A stretch of DNA of 50,196 nt from Sedimenticola sp. (GTDB lineage: Bacteria; Pseudomonadota; Gammaproteobacteria; Chromatiales; Chromatiaceae), in the NCBI GenBank assembly GCA_026994195.1, contig JALWRH010000086.1, positions 1-50,196 of the forward strand, written 5' to 3'. Made by a program: the position numbers and the translations under genes. The stretch's first letter is position 1, and the number at the start of each line of letters is the position of its first letter. A model generated the notes under the pieces. The model did not search any database and was not told where the DNA came from. It worked only from the letters and a program-made list of their open reading frames with translations. This document shows, piece by piece, positions 36,245-43,877 of this stretch.

Positions 36245-37186
36245 TTACCGTGATAGCTGTTCCATCTGTAAGTAGGCGCGATTGACATTGGTCGGATGCC
36301 AGCTTTCAAAATGTCTCAGATGGCGAAATTGTGTGGCGTTTTTCAACGAGTCCACGGTCTCGTCAAGGTCCTTCCAGTCTTCAAGAGCCTGACCAATATT
36401 TTCGATCAGCCAGTCCAGATAAGCGCCCGTTTCCTGTTGTGCTTTTTCAAGAAGACAGACCTGACCGTGACCGGGAATGATGGTTTTCGGCTGTAAAGCT
36501 TCCATCTTATGGAAAGCTTTTTGCCAATCGAGGATATTGCTCCATGGATGTATCCCCAGTATCCGGTCGACATAGACCAGATCTCCACTGAACAGGATAT
36601 TTTGTTGCGGAAGCCATACGACGGCATCACCGGGAAAGTGGGCGTCACCCAGCCACATGAGTGCTATCTTTTCACCGCCCAGATTCAGGGTTTTCTGATC
36701 ATCCTGTACAGGTTCAGGGGCTGTCAATGGCGTAGTATCACCAAAATGATCTTTTAGCCTTTCAGCAAGGTAGCGAGTTTCTTCTGCGGCATGGGATTTC
36801 TGTGTTTCGGCCGTGCGCGCCAGTGCAATGATCTGGGCGCCTTTTTGGGAAAAATAGCGGTTGCCCAGCCAGCGATGATCCTGGCTGCCGGTATTGATGA
36901 CCCAGCGTATGGACTTGTCGGTGACGCCTTTGATGGTTTTTTCTACCATTCGAGCGGCAGGCGTACCACTGCCACTGTCTATCAATACGACTCCTCCGGG
37001 GGTAATGATGAAGCCGAGATTATTGTTCAGCCCGTAGTTGTCATAAGTTCTGCCACCGGTAGACCCGATCAGGGCATATACATTATCAGTAACTTTTTGA
37101 ACGGATAGTTCCAAAGCCAGGGAAGGGGAAGTGAGCGCAAGGAACAGAAATGGCCATGATCCAAGATGTAGATAAAGTTTACTCAT
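36245..37186 (-). CDS. Periplasmic metallo-beta-lactamase-fold protein with altered metal motif
   Basis: A 313-residue MBL-fold protein with a signal peptide (SWPFLFLALTSPSLA). The usual HxHxDH is replaced by INTGSQDHRWLGN, so the first two histidines are Gly and Gln while Asp and His remain. GDAHFPGDAVVWLP, FSGDLVYVDR and IIPGHGQV supply the later ligands. This keeps the DHH-type site 2 but alters site 1, so it may bind one metal ion or none at site 1. It resembles SoxH-like or quinoprotein-associated hydrolases of sulfur oxidisers. It is the last gene of the nine-gene operon, starting 3 bases after the preceding rhodanese. Confidence 0.85.
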   Translation of the reverse strand: MSKLYLHLGSWPFLFLALTSPSLALELSVQKVTDNVYALIGSTGGRTYDNYGLNNNLGFIITPGGVVLIDSGSGTPAARMVEKTIKGVTDKSIRWVINTGSQDHRWLGNRYFSQKGAQIIALARTAETQKSHAAEETRYLAERLKDHFGDTTPLTAPEPVQDDQKTLNLGGEKIALMWLGDAHFPGDAVVWLPQQNILFSGDLVYVDRILGIHPWSNILDWQKAFHKMEALQPKTIIPGHGQVCLLEKAQQETGAYLDWLIENIGQALEDWKDLDETVDSLKNATQFRHLRHFESWHPTNVNRAYLQMEQLSR

Positions 37187-37189
37187 ATG

Positions 37190-37564
37190 TCAAATCCTTA
37201 TATCCCGTGCCCGACCGCCTTTAAGCCTGTCCATGAGACCGAGCAGACCGCCTTGCAGGTATTTCACGTCAAAACCCTTGCTGAGCAGGTAGCTGCGCGC
37301 CATGTTGGATCGGTCTGTCATCGGGCAGGCAACTACAATCAATTTATCTTTGGGTAACTGTTCCAGTTTTTCGGGTAACTCATTGGCTGGTATTTTTAGC
37401 CCAAAGTTGAGTTGCCACACAGCCGTTTCCATAGGGACACGAATATCCAGCAGTTCGGCCTCCTGTGCGTTGTAAGCCTTGATAAAATCATCTACAGAAA
37501 TGCGGGCGTTGGGCATTTCCTGGGGGATTATGGTTCTGGAAAAAGCGTCAGTGAAGCTGTTCAT
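37190..37564 (-). CDS. Single-domain rhodanese, cytoplasmic (CPMTDR loop)
   Basis: A 124-residue sulfurtransferase. The rhodanese core is EAELLDIRVPMETAVWQLNF, IPANELPEKLEQLPKDKLIVVACPMTDRS, YLQGGLLGLMDRL. The active loop C-P-M-T-D-R is six residues, normal for sulfur rather than arsenate or phosphatase substrates. No signal peptide is present. Its ATG overlaps the channel gene's stop by 4 bases. It is the most diverged of three related rhodaneses in this operon. Confidence 0.9.
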   Translation of the reverse strand: MNSFTDAFSRTIIPQEMPNARISVDDFIKAYNAQEAELLDIRVPMETAVWQLNFGLKIPANELPEKLEQLPKDKLIVVACPMTDRSNMARSYLLSKGFDVKYLQGGLLGLMDRLKGGRARDIRI

Positions 37565-38202
37565 TGCAGTATCTCCTGTACAGTGTCGCAGTATTGTTTG
37601 TCCTTCGCGTTGTTCGGAATAGTAGGCGACCCAGGCGCTAATATTTCCTTGTTTTGATGGGCATAGATGATGATGGCCATGAAAACTCCTGCCTGAACAA
37701 CGCCCAGAATGACTTCAGTAGAGACTGCCATCATGGCGTTGAGGCTTTGGGGAACCCAGTCGCCCAGGCCAAGGGTGGTGAATGAAACGGTGGATATGTA
37801 AAAAGCGGCCAGAAAATCATGAGCCTTGATGTTGGCCAACTGACTTGCGCCAATGCTGGCGTTGTATTGAAACAAGTGGAATACATCAAAAATATAGAAC
37901 AACAGGGCAAAATAAAGAATGGTGACCACGGTGACCTCTAGGTAGAGGGCAACGATACGTATCAGAGTAATATGCAAGGCATGTCCCGACCGGCTGAACA
38001 GGAACAGCATGACATCCAGCAGGGCCAGCCGGACAATGACGATATAGAGAATATCGGCAACCAGGAAGAGTTCTTTTTTCTTGGCAAAGAATTCCGGGTA
38101 ATAACTTTTCCATGCCCATTCCCCAAGCAGTGGAACGAGAATCAAGGGGAGAAGCAGGGGTGCATAGGTCAGGCTGGGCCGGTAAATATATTGCTTAATC
38201 AC
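37561..38202 (-). CDS. Two-pore-helix type potassium channel (ion channel family)
   Basis: A membrane protein of about 213 residues with four likely membrane helices: TYAPLLLPLILVPLLGEWA, FLVADILYIVIVRLALLDVM, ITLIRIVALYLEVTVVTILYFALLFYIF (long), and the final VSTEVILGVVQAGVFMAIIIYA. The pore loop reads STVSFTTLGLGDWVP, with a TLGLGD selectivity filter close to TxGxGD. No RCK or cyclic-nucleotide domain follows. The start is uncertain: GTG 38202 lies 40 bases after the upstream rhodanese, whereas the frame reaches ATG 38301 inside that gene. It ends overlapping the downstream rhodanese. A K+ channel between two rhodanese genes is unusual. Confidence 0.85.
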   Translation of the reverse strand: MIKQYIYRPSLTYAPLLLPLILVPLLGEWAWKSYYPEFFAKKKELFLVADILYIVIVRLALLDVMLFLFSRSGHALHITLIRIVALYLEVTVVTILYFALLFYIFDVFHLFQYNASIGASQLANIKAHDFLAAFYISTVSFTTLGLGDWVPQSLNAMMAVSTEVILGVVQAGVFMAIIIYAHQNKEILAPGSPTIPNNAKDKQYCDTVQEILQ

Positions 38203-38242
38203 AAAATTAGTTTCCGTATAGAGAGTAAGAATCTTTTGGTTT

Positions 38243-38632
38243 CTACCCTTCGAGCAATTCCATGTAGTCGCGGGCGACATCTCCGCGTAAATGATTGGCA
38301 ATGCCGAGCATACCGTCTGTAAGGTAGCGGGAGTGGTAGCCTTTCATCGTCAGATACAGGCGGGCTATTTCCGCCCGGTCGTAGTGGGGGCACATAGTGA
38401 CGATGGTTTTATCCTTGTCCAGTTCATCCAAGCGATCAGGCAACTCATTGAGAGGGATGTGTTGGCCGATACCGACCTGCCAGGCGGCATGTTCTTCATT
38501 GAAACGAATATCGATGACCTGCGCCTTGTCTTCCCGGTACAGTTTGAGCATTTCCGGGAGCTGGATTTTCATTGCTACGCGTTCGTCGTAGTTGAAAGTC
38601 CGCAGATATTTGTCGAAATCGATATTTATCAT
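38243..38632 (-). CDS. Single-domain rhodanese, cytoplasmic (CPHYDR loop)
   Basis: A 129-residue sulfurtransferase with AQVIDIRFNEEHAAWQV, IPLNELPDRLDELDKDK, the active loop TMCPHYDRAEIAR and YLTDGMLGIANHLRGD. It is a clear paralogue of the periplasmic rhodanese at 40800-41249, which shares the IPLNELP, CPHxDR and YLTDG blocks, but it has no signal peptide. Its ATG overlaps the stop of the upstream CDF gene by 4 bases. Confidence 0.9.
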   Translation of the reverse strand: MINIDFDKYLRTFNYDERVAMKIQLPEMLKLYREDKAQVIDIRFNEEHAAWQVGIGQHIPLNELPDRLDELDKDKTIVTMCPHYDRAEIARLYLTMKGYHSRYLTDGMLGIANHLRGDVARDYMELLEG

Positions 38633-39846
38633 GGTTGCTTCTCCTTGAGGTTAGTCACTTTGATGGCGGATGCATTGAAAAGGTCGGGCAGCAGGCTGTT
38701 GTCGTCACCGGGTGCGTTACGAATGCCAAACCGAAGCTCGTCGATGCCGTTGCGAATCAACCAGACCGCCAGCTTCAACGCCTTGCCGTGGGCATCATCG
38801 AGAAAAGGGTTTTTTACACAGGTCTTGTGCAAGGGATTATCAGCACTTTGTGGGGTGCTCGAATCGGCGTGAGGAATGTCTTCAAGCAAAATGCACTCTG
38901 CCTTGCCAAAGCTTGTAGCCGGTGTCTTGCAATCTTGGTCATATAAGGTCGCCACTCTGTTGTAGGATTTTCTTGCCGGCTCATAGTGAATGGTGACTTT
39001 TTCCAGGGCTGGGATTTTGTCTTTTAACCGCACCTCCATGGCGTTCACCAACTCATGGGCCTGCTCGAATCCCCGGGTGTCCATTTCCAGCGTCGCTTTC
39101 AAGAACAACACACTGCCGGCTTTGCGGACAATGATTTCTCTGACGTGCCGGACGGTCGGAATGGATTCCAGGTATTCACGGGCAAGTTGCTTTTCCTCGT
39201 GGGCTACTGAGGCGTCGAGCAGGGAAAGAATGCCATCACGCAATACTTCGTAAGCGCTATGAAAAATCAGCAATGCGATGATGATAACGGCGATTTCCTG
39301 GATGTAAGGGATGTGCAGTAGATCACCGCCCACTCCGATGATAACGACCATACCGGCACCAATATCGCCCAGCCAGTTGGCCACGTCACTGTTCAACCCG
39401 GGAGAACGAAGGCGAAGCGCCGCCTTTCTCTCATACAAATAGAAGGAAAGCTGAGTAAGAATAATGACTGCCATAAAGGCTAAAGTAGCGATTGGGATGG
39501 AGGATGATGCAACCCCTTTGCCAACGAATACGGAATGTAAAATTTCGTAACCGGCAAACAACACACCCAGTCCGGCGACTACGGCAGCCATATCTTCCAG
39601 TTTGTATAATCCCAGGGGAAAACGCTTTGAGCGGTGAGGCGCAAAGCGCACGGCTGCATAAACCAGCAACGCGCCAACGACATCAGATATGCTGTGAATA
39701 GCATCAGCCAAAACCACGGTGCTGCCGGAGAATATACCCCACCCAAGTTTTGCGACAGCCAGTAACGTGTTGAGAAAAGTCGATCCCAACATCCAGCGCC
39801 GTTTTTCCAGTTCAGCGGGTTTGATTGTTGTGCGAGGCGTATTCAT
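38629..39846 (-). CDS. Cation diffusion facilitator with C-terminal extra domain
   Basis: A 405-residue divalent-metal exporter of the CDF family. The helices include VVLADAIHSISDVVGALLVY with the HxxxD half-site and LRSPGLNSDVANWLGDIGAG with the second. A cytoplasmic CDF C-terminal domain follows (HVREIIVRKAGSVLFLKATLEMD; VTIHYEP). After about residue 310 there is an added Cys-containing domain (CKTPATSFGKAECILLEDI; ALKLAVWLIRNGIDELRFGI) that resembles the NifX/NifB dinitrogenase-cofactor fold, a fusion known in some CDF proteins; this part is tentative. ATG 39846 is chosen, 14 bases after the preceding gene. Confidence 0.85.
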   Translation of the reverse strand: MNTPRTTIKPAELEKRRWMLGSTFLNTLLAVAKLGWGIFSGSTVVLADAIHSISDVVGALLVYAAVRFAPHRSKRFPLGLYKLEDMAAVVAGLGVLFAGYEILHSVFVGKGVASSSIPIATLAFMAVIILTQLSFYLYERKAALRLRSPGLNSDVANWLGDIGAGMVVIIGVGGDLLHIPYIQEIAVIIIALLIFHSAYEVLRDGILSLLDASVAHEEKQLAREYLESIPTVRHVREIIVRKAGSVLFLKATLEMDTRGFEQAHELVNAMEVRLKDKIPALEKVTIHYEPARKSYNRVATLYDQDCKTPATSFGKAECILLEDIPHADSSTPQSADNPLHKTCVKNPFLDDAHGKALKLAVWLIRNGIDELRFGIRNAPGDDNSLLPDLFNASAIKVTNLKEKQP

Positions 39847-39860
39847 ATTGGTGCAGAGTA

Positions 39861-40760
39861 TCAGGGCAGAGCGGCTGTGGCGCACTCGCCATTCACCGGT
39901 TCGATTTGCAGCGTGACATGCTGGATTTCAAACAGGTCGTGCAATGTTTTTTCTATAGCGTGCCGGATGATTTCGGCGTCGTGCAATGGCTGATCCGGCA
40001 CCTCTATATGTGCTTCAAAATGAACGTCGTCTTCTGCCACTTCCCATAGATGGATATGATGGATGCCCACAACGCCGGGTACAGAAAGAATAGCTTCCCG
40101 TACCTCACTCAGGGACAGTTCCTCCGGCGCTGCAAGCATGAACATGTGCAGTGAGCGCCATAGAATCGTCAGGCTTTCTTTGAGCACGTAGAGACCAATG
40201 AGGATGGTCAATACCGGATCAATCCAGTAAAGGTTCCAGAAGGTAATGGCCAAGCCACCAAGAATCACGCCGATACTGGATATGGCGTCCGAGAACAGAT
40301 GCAGATAAGCAGCTTTGAGGTTCATATTCTGTTTGGAACCACGATGCAGCAACCAGGTGCCAATGACATTCGCCGTAAGGCCAATTGTGGCAACGCTGGT
40401 CATTATCACACCGCCAATGGCCTGAGGATCATAGAAACGCTGCCAGGCTTCGACAAAGAGATACATGCTGATGGCGATCAAAGCAGCGGCATTGACCACA
40501 GCCGCAAGTACTTGTGCCCGTTTCAGTCCAAAAGTATGCCGTTCAGAGCGGGGCCGTATGCTCAGGCGGATGGCTATCCAGGCAATGATAACTGCAATGC
40601 CATCACTGAAATTATGCAAGGCGTCTGAAAGCAGTGACAAACTACCGGAAATGATCCCGCCCACGACTTCCGCTGCAGTAATGATGAAATTGAGCAGGAT
40701 GACGATAGCCAGCCGTTTTCCGCTTTCTGGTACTGAGTGGGGGTGTGTATGCTCATTCAT
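39861..40760 (-). CDS. CzcD/ZitB-type cation diffusion facilitator
   Basis: A 299-residue zinc or related divalent-metal exporter. A His-rich N terminus (MNEHTHPHS) precedes six membrane helices. The transport site is seen as LLSDALHNFSDGIAV and YLHLFSDAISSIGV (HxxxD motifs). A cytoplasmic dimer domain (VVGIHHIHLWEVAEDDVHFEAHIEV) follows. It belongs to a different CDF branch from the next gene (39846-38629), so the operon carries two distinct metal exporters. Confidence 0.92.
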   Translation of the reverse strand: MNEHTHPHSVPESGKRLAIVILLNFIITAAEVVGGIISGSLSLLSDALHNFSDGIAVIIAWIAIRLSIRPRSERHTFGLKRAQVLAAVVNAAALIAISMYLFVEAWQRFYDPQAIGGVIMTSVATIGLTANVIGTWLLHRGSKQNMNLKAAYLHLFSDAISSIGVILGGLAITFWNLYWIDPVLTILIGLYVLKESLTILWRSLHMFMLAAPEELSLSEVREAILSVPGVVGIHHIHLWEVAEDDVHFEAHIEVPDQPLHDAEIIRHAIEKTLHDLFEIQHVTLQIEPVNGECATAALP

Positions 40761-40799
40761 GGCCTGGCTTCAATAGTAGTAAACAAAAGTGGCGAACCA

Positions 40800-41249
40800 C
40801 TATTTTTTATTCTTAACCGCATTTATGAACTCCTTTGCATTGTCTCCGCGGAGGTTTTCGGCCAGACCAATGAGTCCATCGGTCAGGTACTTTGCCTTGA
40901 TGCCTTTGGATCGTAAGTAAACCATGGCAATAGCCGCTCGGTCTTTGTGGGGACACGTGGTGACAACAATTTTCGATTTATCAATTTCATCGAGTCGTGT
41001 GGGTAGCTCGTTCAATGGTATGTTTATTGAAGGATCTACTCGCCAGGCTGCATATTCCTCGATAAAGCGGATATCGATCAGTTGGGCCTTGCCTTCCTTG
41101 AGCAGGGCAATCAGCCCTTTGCTGTCCATTTTCATGTCTTTTCGGGAAGCATAGTCAAAACCGGAAATGTAGCTTTCCAGCATCTGATCACTTGCTGTAC
41201 TGCTTGTGTACAGTCCCAATAGAAGGGCAATGAAAACCAGTTGTTTCAT
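40800..41249 (-). CDS. Single-domain rhodanese, periplasmic (CPHKDR loop)
   Basis: A 149-residue sulfurtransferase exported by a signal peptide (MKQLVFIALLLGLYTSSTAS). Core motifs: AQLIDIRFIEEYAAWRV, IPLNELPTRLDEIDKSK, the active loop TTCPHKDRAAIA and YLTDGLIGLAENLRGD. ATG 41249 is chosen because TGGAG precedes it by 7 bases and the signal peptide then starts correctly. It is the exported twin of the cytoplasmic rhodanese at 38243-38632. Confidence 0.92.
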   Translation of the reverse strand: MKQLVFIALLLGLYTSSTASDQMLESYISGFDYASRKDMKMDSKGLIALLKEGKAQLIDIRFIEEYAAWRVDPSINIPLNELPTRLDEIDKSKIVVTTCPHKDRAAIAMVYLRSKGIKAKYLTDGLIGLAENLRGDNAKEFINAVKNKK

Positions 41250-41293
41250 ATTATTCTCCAGATAAAAGAATGCCGATAACAATGAGGGCGTTG

Positions 41294-42064
41294 TTATCCG
41301 AAAATGTCAAAAAGCAGTTTTACAGCCACTGCAATCAACAAGATGCCATAGAACCCTTTCACCCAGTTGGGTTGCGCTTTTTTTGCCATGAACCATGCGC
41401 CCAGCTGTGATCCCGCAACGACGGCCAGCAGTGATACGGCGGCAAGAGTCAGGTCGATACGTCCCTCGGCAACATGCCCGAGAAAGCCAGAAAAAGATGA
41501 AAAGGTGACGATAAAGGCAGTGGTTGCCGCCGCATTTTTTGTCGGGTAGCCCAATTCCATGAGCATGGGTGCGACAATGAATCCACCACCGATGCCCAAC
41601 AAACCTGCAATGAAACCCGCGCCTCCGCCGACAATGCTGCCTACTACCATACGCTGGTGGTTGCTGGCTTTTTGAGTGGGTTCACCTTGTCGGGACTTGA
41701 TCAATGTTCGGATACCTGCAATGGATACTATGGCGGCGAACAAAATGATCAATATTTGCTGAGAGACATACTGCACCATGTGAGCGCCTACCGGAGCCAG
41801 TATCAATCCCGCTATGGCGGCAGGCAGGCCACCGCGATAATCCACCAGACCTTCACGGGCATAAAGTAAAAAGGCAGACAGTGTGGTAACGCCATTCAAG
41901 AGCAGGCCAAGAGGGATGGCCACGGCTTTCAGGGGGAAGCCAAGCCACTTGAAAACCGGAACATAGAGCATTCCTCCTCCCAGCCCCAGCATGGAGAACA
42001 GCGTCGATATGATGAAGATCAGCCCTCCTGCCAGCAGGTAGCTCCAAAGGTTCAGCTCCATCAT
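41294..42064 (-). CDS. TauE/SafE-type sulfite (organosulfonate) exporter
   Basis: A 256-residue inner-membrane protein with two repeated four-helix halves, each with a glycine-rich hallmark: FSMLGLGGGMLYVPVF in the first and AGLLGIGGGFIVAPMLMELG in the second. The family exports sulfite, sulfoacetate or related anions and in some bacteria moves thiosulfate or other sulfur compounds. The neighbouring rhodaneses favour a sulfur compound. The start overlaps the stop of the universal stress gene by 4 bases (ATGA); ATG 42061 is an alternative. Confidence 0.9.
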   Translation of the reverse strand: MMELNLWSYLLAGGLIFIISTLFSMLGLGGGMLYVPVFKWLGFPLKAVAIPLGLLLNGVTTLSAFLLYAREGLVDYRGGLPAAIAGLILAPVGAHMVQYVSQQILIILFAAIVSIAGIRTLIKSRQGEPTQKASNHQRMVVGSIVGGGAGFIAGLLGIGGGFIVAPMLMELGYPTKNAAATTAFIVTFSSFSGFLGHVAEGRIDLTLAAVSLLAVVAGSQLGAWFMAKKAQPNWVKGFYGILLIAVAVKLLFDIFG

Positions 42065-42546
42065 TCCTTGCCTATGTGATGCCAATGCTTTATGAGACGA
42101 TCGCGCATTGCCTTGGGACGGATGATGGTGACCGGTACAGGCGCTTCATGGACTACTCTACCGGCTACGCTGCCAAGCAGTGATTCGGCCACCCGTCCAC
42201 GGCCATGAGAACCCATGATGATTGCGTCTACCTGTTCTTCGATCGCAATATTGATAATGCCCCGCCAGGGCCGGTCGAACACAATGCGGGTTTTGAATTT
42301 TAGTCCTTTACGGGCATATTTTTTTGTCAGTTCATCGAGATGCTGTTGCGCTTCCTTTATCATCTCTTCGCGCAGTTCCTGCTCGCGGTTGGCGAGTCCG
42401 ACCAGACCGAGACTGGCGATGTCCATATAGTCCACTACATGCAGGAGAACAAGGTATCCGGTATCTGAACAGGCGCAGTCTACCGCAAACTGAAGCGCTT
42501 CCTCTGATACTGAAGACAAGTCAATAGGAACAAGTACTTTCTTCAT
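42061..42546 (-). CDS. Universal stress protein (UspA family)
   Basis: A 161-residue UspA-fold protein that heads the nine-gene operon. MKKVLVPIDLSSVSEEALQFA opens the fold; the ATP-binding signature is MGSHGRGRVAESLLGSVAGRV, ending with APVPVTIIRP. It is therefore of the ATP-binding type. ATG 42546 has GGGAAT about 9 bases upstream; the frame extends to 42615 without support. Its position first in the operon suggests a regulatory or energy-sensing role for the transporters and channel, which is inference. Confidence 0.92.
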   Translation of the reverse strand: MKKVLVPIDLSSVSEEALQFAVDCACSDTGYLVLLHVVDYMDIASLGLVGLANREQELREEMIKEAQQHLDELTKKYARKGLKFKTRIVFDRPWRGIINIAIEEQVDAIIMGSHGRGRVAESLLGSVAGRVVHEAPVPVTIIRPKAMRDRLIKHWHHIGKE

Positions 42547-42570
42547 GCTTTTATTCCCAGATTGTTCTTT

Positions 42571-42620
42571 GTGGATTGCTATATTCATAATATAAAGAAA
42601 AACGTATATAATCAAGAAGA
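42571..42620. promoter_or_regulatory. Divergent promoter region between the stress/rhodanese operon and the ABC exporter
   Basis: For the plus direction, TATAAT at 42607-42612 lies 17 bases after TTCATA at 42584-42589. The perfect palindrome ATATTcatAATAT (42581-42593) overlaps this -35 box and would be placed to control both directions. ArsR-type sulfur- or metal-sensing repressors bind AT-rich palindromes of this sort, but no such regulator gene is in the window. Confidence 0.45.
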
Positions 42621-42673
42621 GATGTAAGCCCGGGGTGCGAACTGGGATTCAGTCCAAACTTGGCGTATATTTA

Positions 42674-42695
42674 TCAGGCGGGATTACCTGCCTGA
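42674..42695 (+). promoter_or_regulatory. Leader hairpin before the ABC exporter adaptor gene
   Basis: TCAGGCGGG and CCTGCCTGA pair over nine positions with one mismatch around an ATTA loop, ending 15 bases before TTG 42711 and just before its GAGG ribosome binding site. It lacks a T run, so it is not a terminator; it may be a protein or translation control site. Confidence 0.4.
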
Positions 42696-42710
42696 ATCAT
42701 TGAGGTTTCT

Positions 42711-43877
42711 TTGAAATTATTTAATCGACATTTTCTGTACACGGTTACTTTTGTCCTGCTGGTTGCTGGAGTGTTGGTCCTAATACTGGTTAAAGGCCCT
42801 CTGGCACCGGTGTCCGTCAAAGTCGTCCAGCTGCAACGGGGTGATTTGCATCCCGCTGTTTTTGGGGTGGGTACGGTAGAGGCGCTACGCAGCTATCGTA
42901 TTGGCCCCACAAGGGCGGGACGATTGCTGAATCTGCATGTCGATCACGGTGACTATGTAAAGAAGGGGCAGTTGCTGGGAGAGATGGATCCGGTGGATTT
43001 ACCGGAACGATTAAAAGCCGCCGCTCTGAATACGGACAAGATCGAACATTCGGTTGAGGCAGCGGAAGCAGCTGTTGATGAGGCGCGTGAACGATACCAT
43101 CAAGCGCGAAAGGAGGCGGTTCGCTATCGAAAGCTGGTTGAGAAAAAACAGGTCAGCCAGGAACTGGCGGAAAGCCGGGAAAGTGAGGCGCGGGCCGCCG
43201 AAGACAAACTCAGGGAAATGCAGGCCAATCTTGCGGGTGTCAAACATGATCTTGAACGCGCCTCGGAGGAATACCGGGCATTGGAGGCTCAGTTTGCCGA
43301 CCTGAAACTCATCAGCCCGGCAGATGGTCTGGTGACTGCGCGCGAAGTCGAGCCCGGATCGGTTATCGTCGCCGGCACGCCGTTGCTTCGCATTGTTGAT
43401 CCCGATTCTTTCTGGATTCATACGCGTATCGATCAGGTTCACAGTGGCCAGATACAAGTGGGGCAGAACGCTAAGATAGAGTTGCGCAGCCATCCGGATG
43501 AGAAACTGGGTGGCCGGGTAAAACGTGTTGAACTGATCGCCGACAGCCTGACCGAGGAGCGTTGGGTTGATGTGGGTTTTAACAGCGTTCCCGAGGGTCT
43601 TTCCCTCGGTATGCTTGCCAATGTGACCATTCATATGGCTACGCTCAATCAGGTCGATTGGCTGCCCAGTGCAGCTATTGTCTATCGTCAGGGACGTGCC
43701 GGTGTATGGGTTATTCGTGAGGGCAAAACGGATTTTCTTCCCGTCAGTATTGGTGTTCGGACCTTGGATGGAAAGGTGCAAATCACCCGGGGTATAGCAA
43801 CAACGGATCGCATTGCGATCTATCCGGCAAAACCGTTGAAGGAAGGCGTTCGCGTGGCAGAGATGCCTGATGATTAG
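42711..43877 (+). CDS. HlyD/DevB-type membrane-fusion adaptor of an ABC exporter
   Basis: A 388-residue periplasmic adaptor anchored by one N-terminal helix (LYTVTFVLLVAGVLVLILV). The lipoyl half-motifs flank a long coiled-coil hairpin (KIEHSVEAAEAAVDEARERY to LERASEEYRALEAQF). A beta barrel follows (GLVTAREVEPGSVIVAGTPLLRIVD). The start codon is TTG 42711 with GAGG 6 bases upstream; no ATG fits the membrane helix. It overlaps the permease gene by 8 bases. Confidence 0.9.
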   Translation: MKLFNRHFLYTVTFVLLVAGVLVLILVKGPLAPVSVKVVQLQRGDLHPAVFGVGTVEALRSYRIGPTRAGRLLNLHVDHGDYVKKGQLLGEMDPVDLPERLKAAALNTDKIEHSVEAAEAAVDEARERYHQARKEAVRYRKLVEKKQVSQELAESRESEARAAEDKLREMQANLAGVKHDLERASEEYRALEAQFADLKLISPADGLVTAREVEPGSVIVAGTPLLRIVDPDSFWIHTRIDQVHSGQIQVGQNAKIELRSHPDEKLGGRVKRVELIADSLTEERWVDVGFNSVPEGLSLGMLANVTIHMATLNQVDWLPSAAIVYRQGRAGVWVIREGKTDFLPVSIGVRTLDGKVQITRGIATTDRIAIYPAKPLKEGVRVAEMPDD

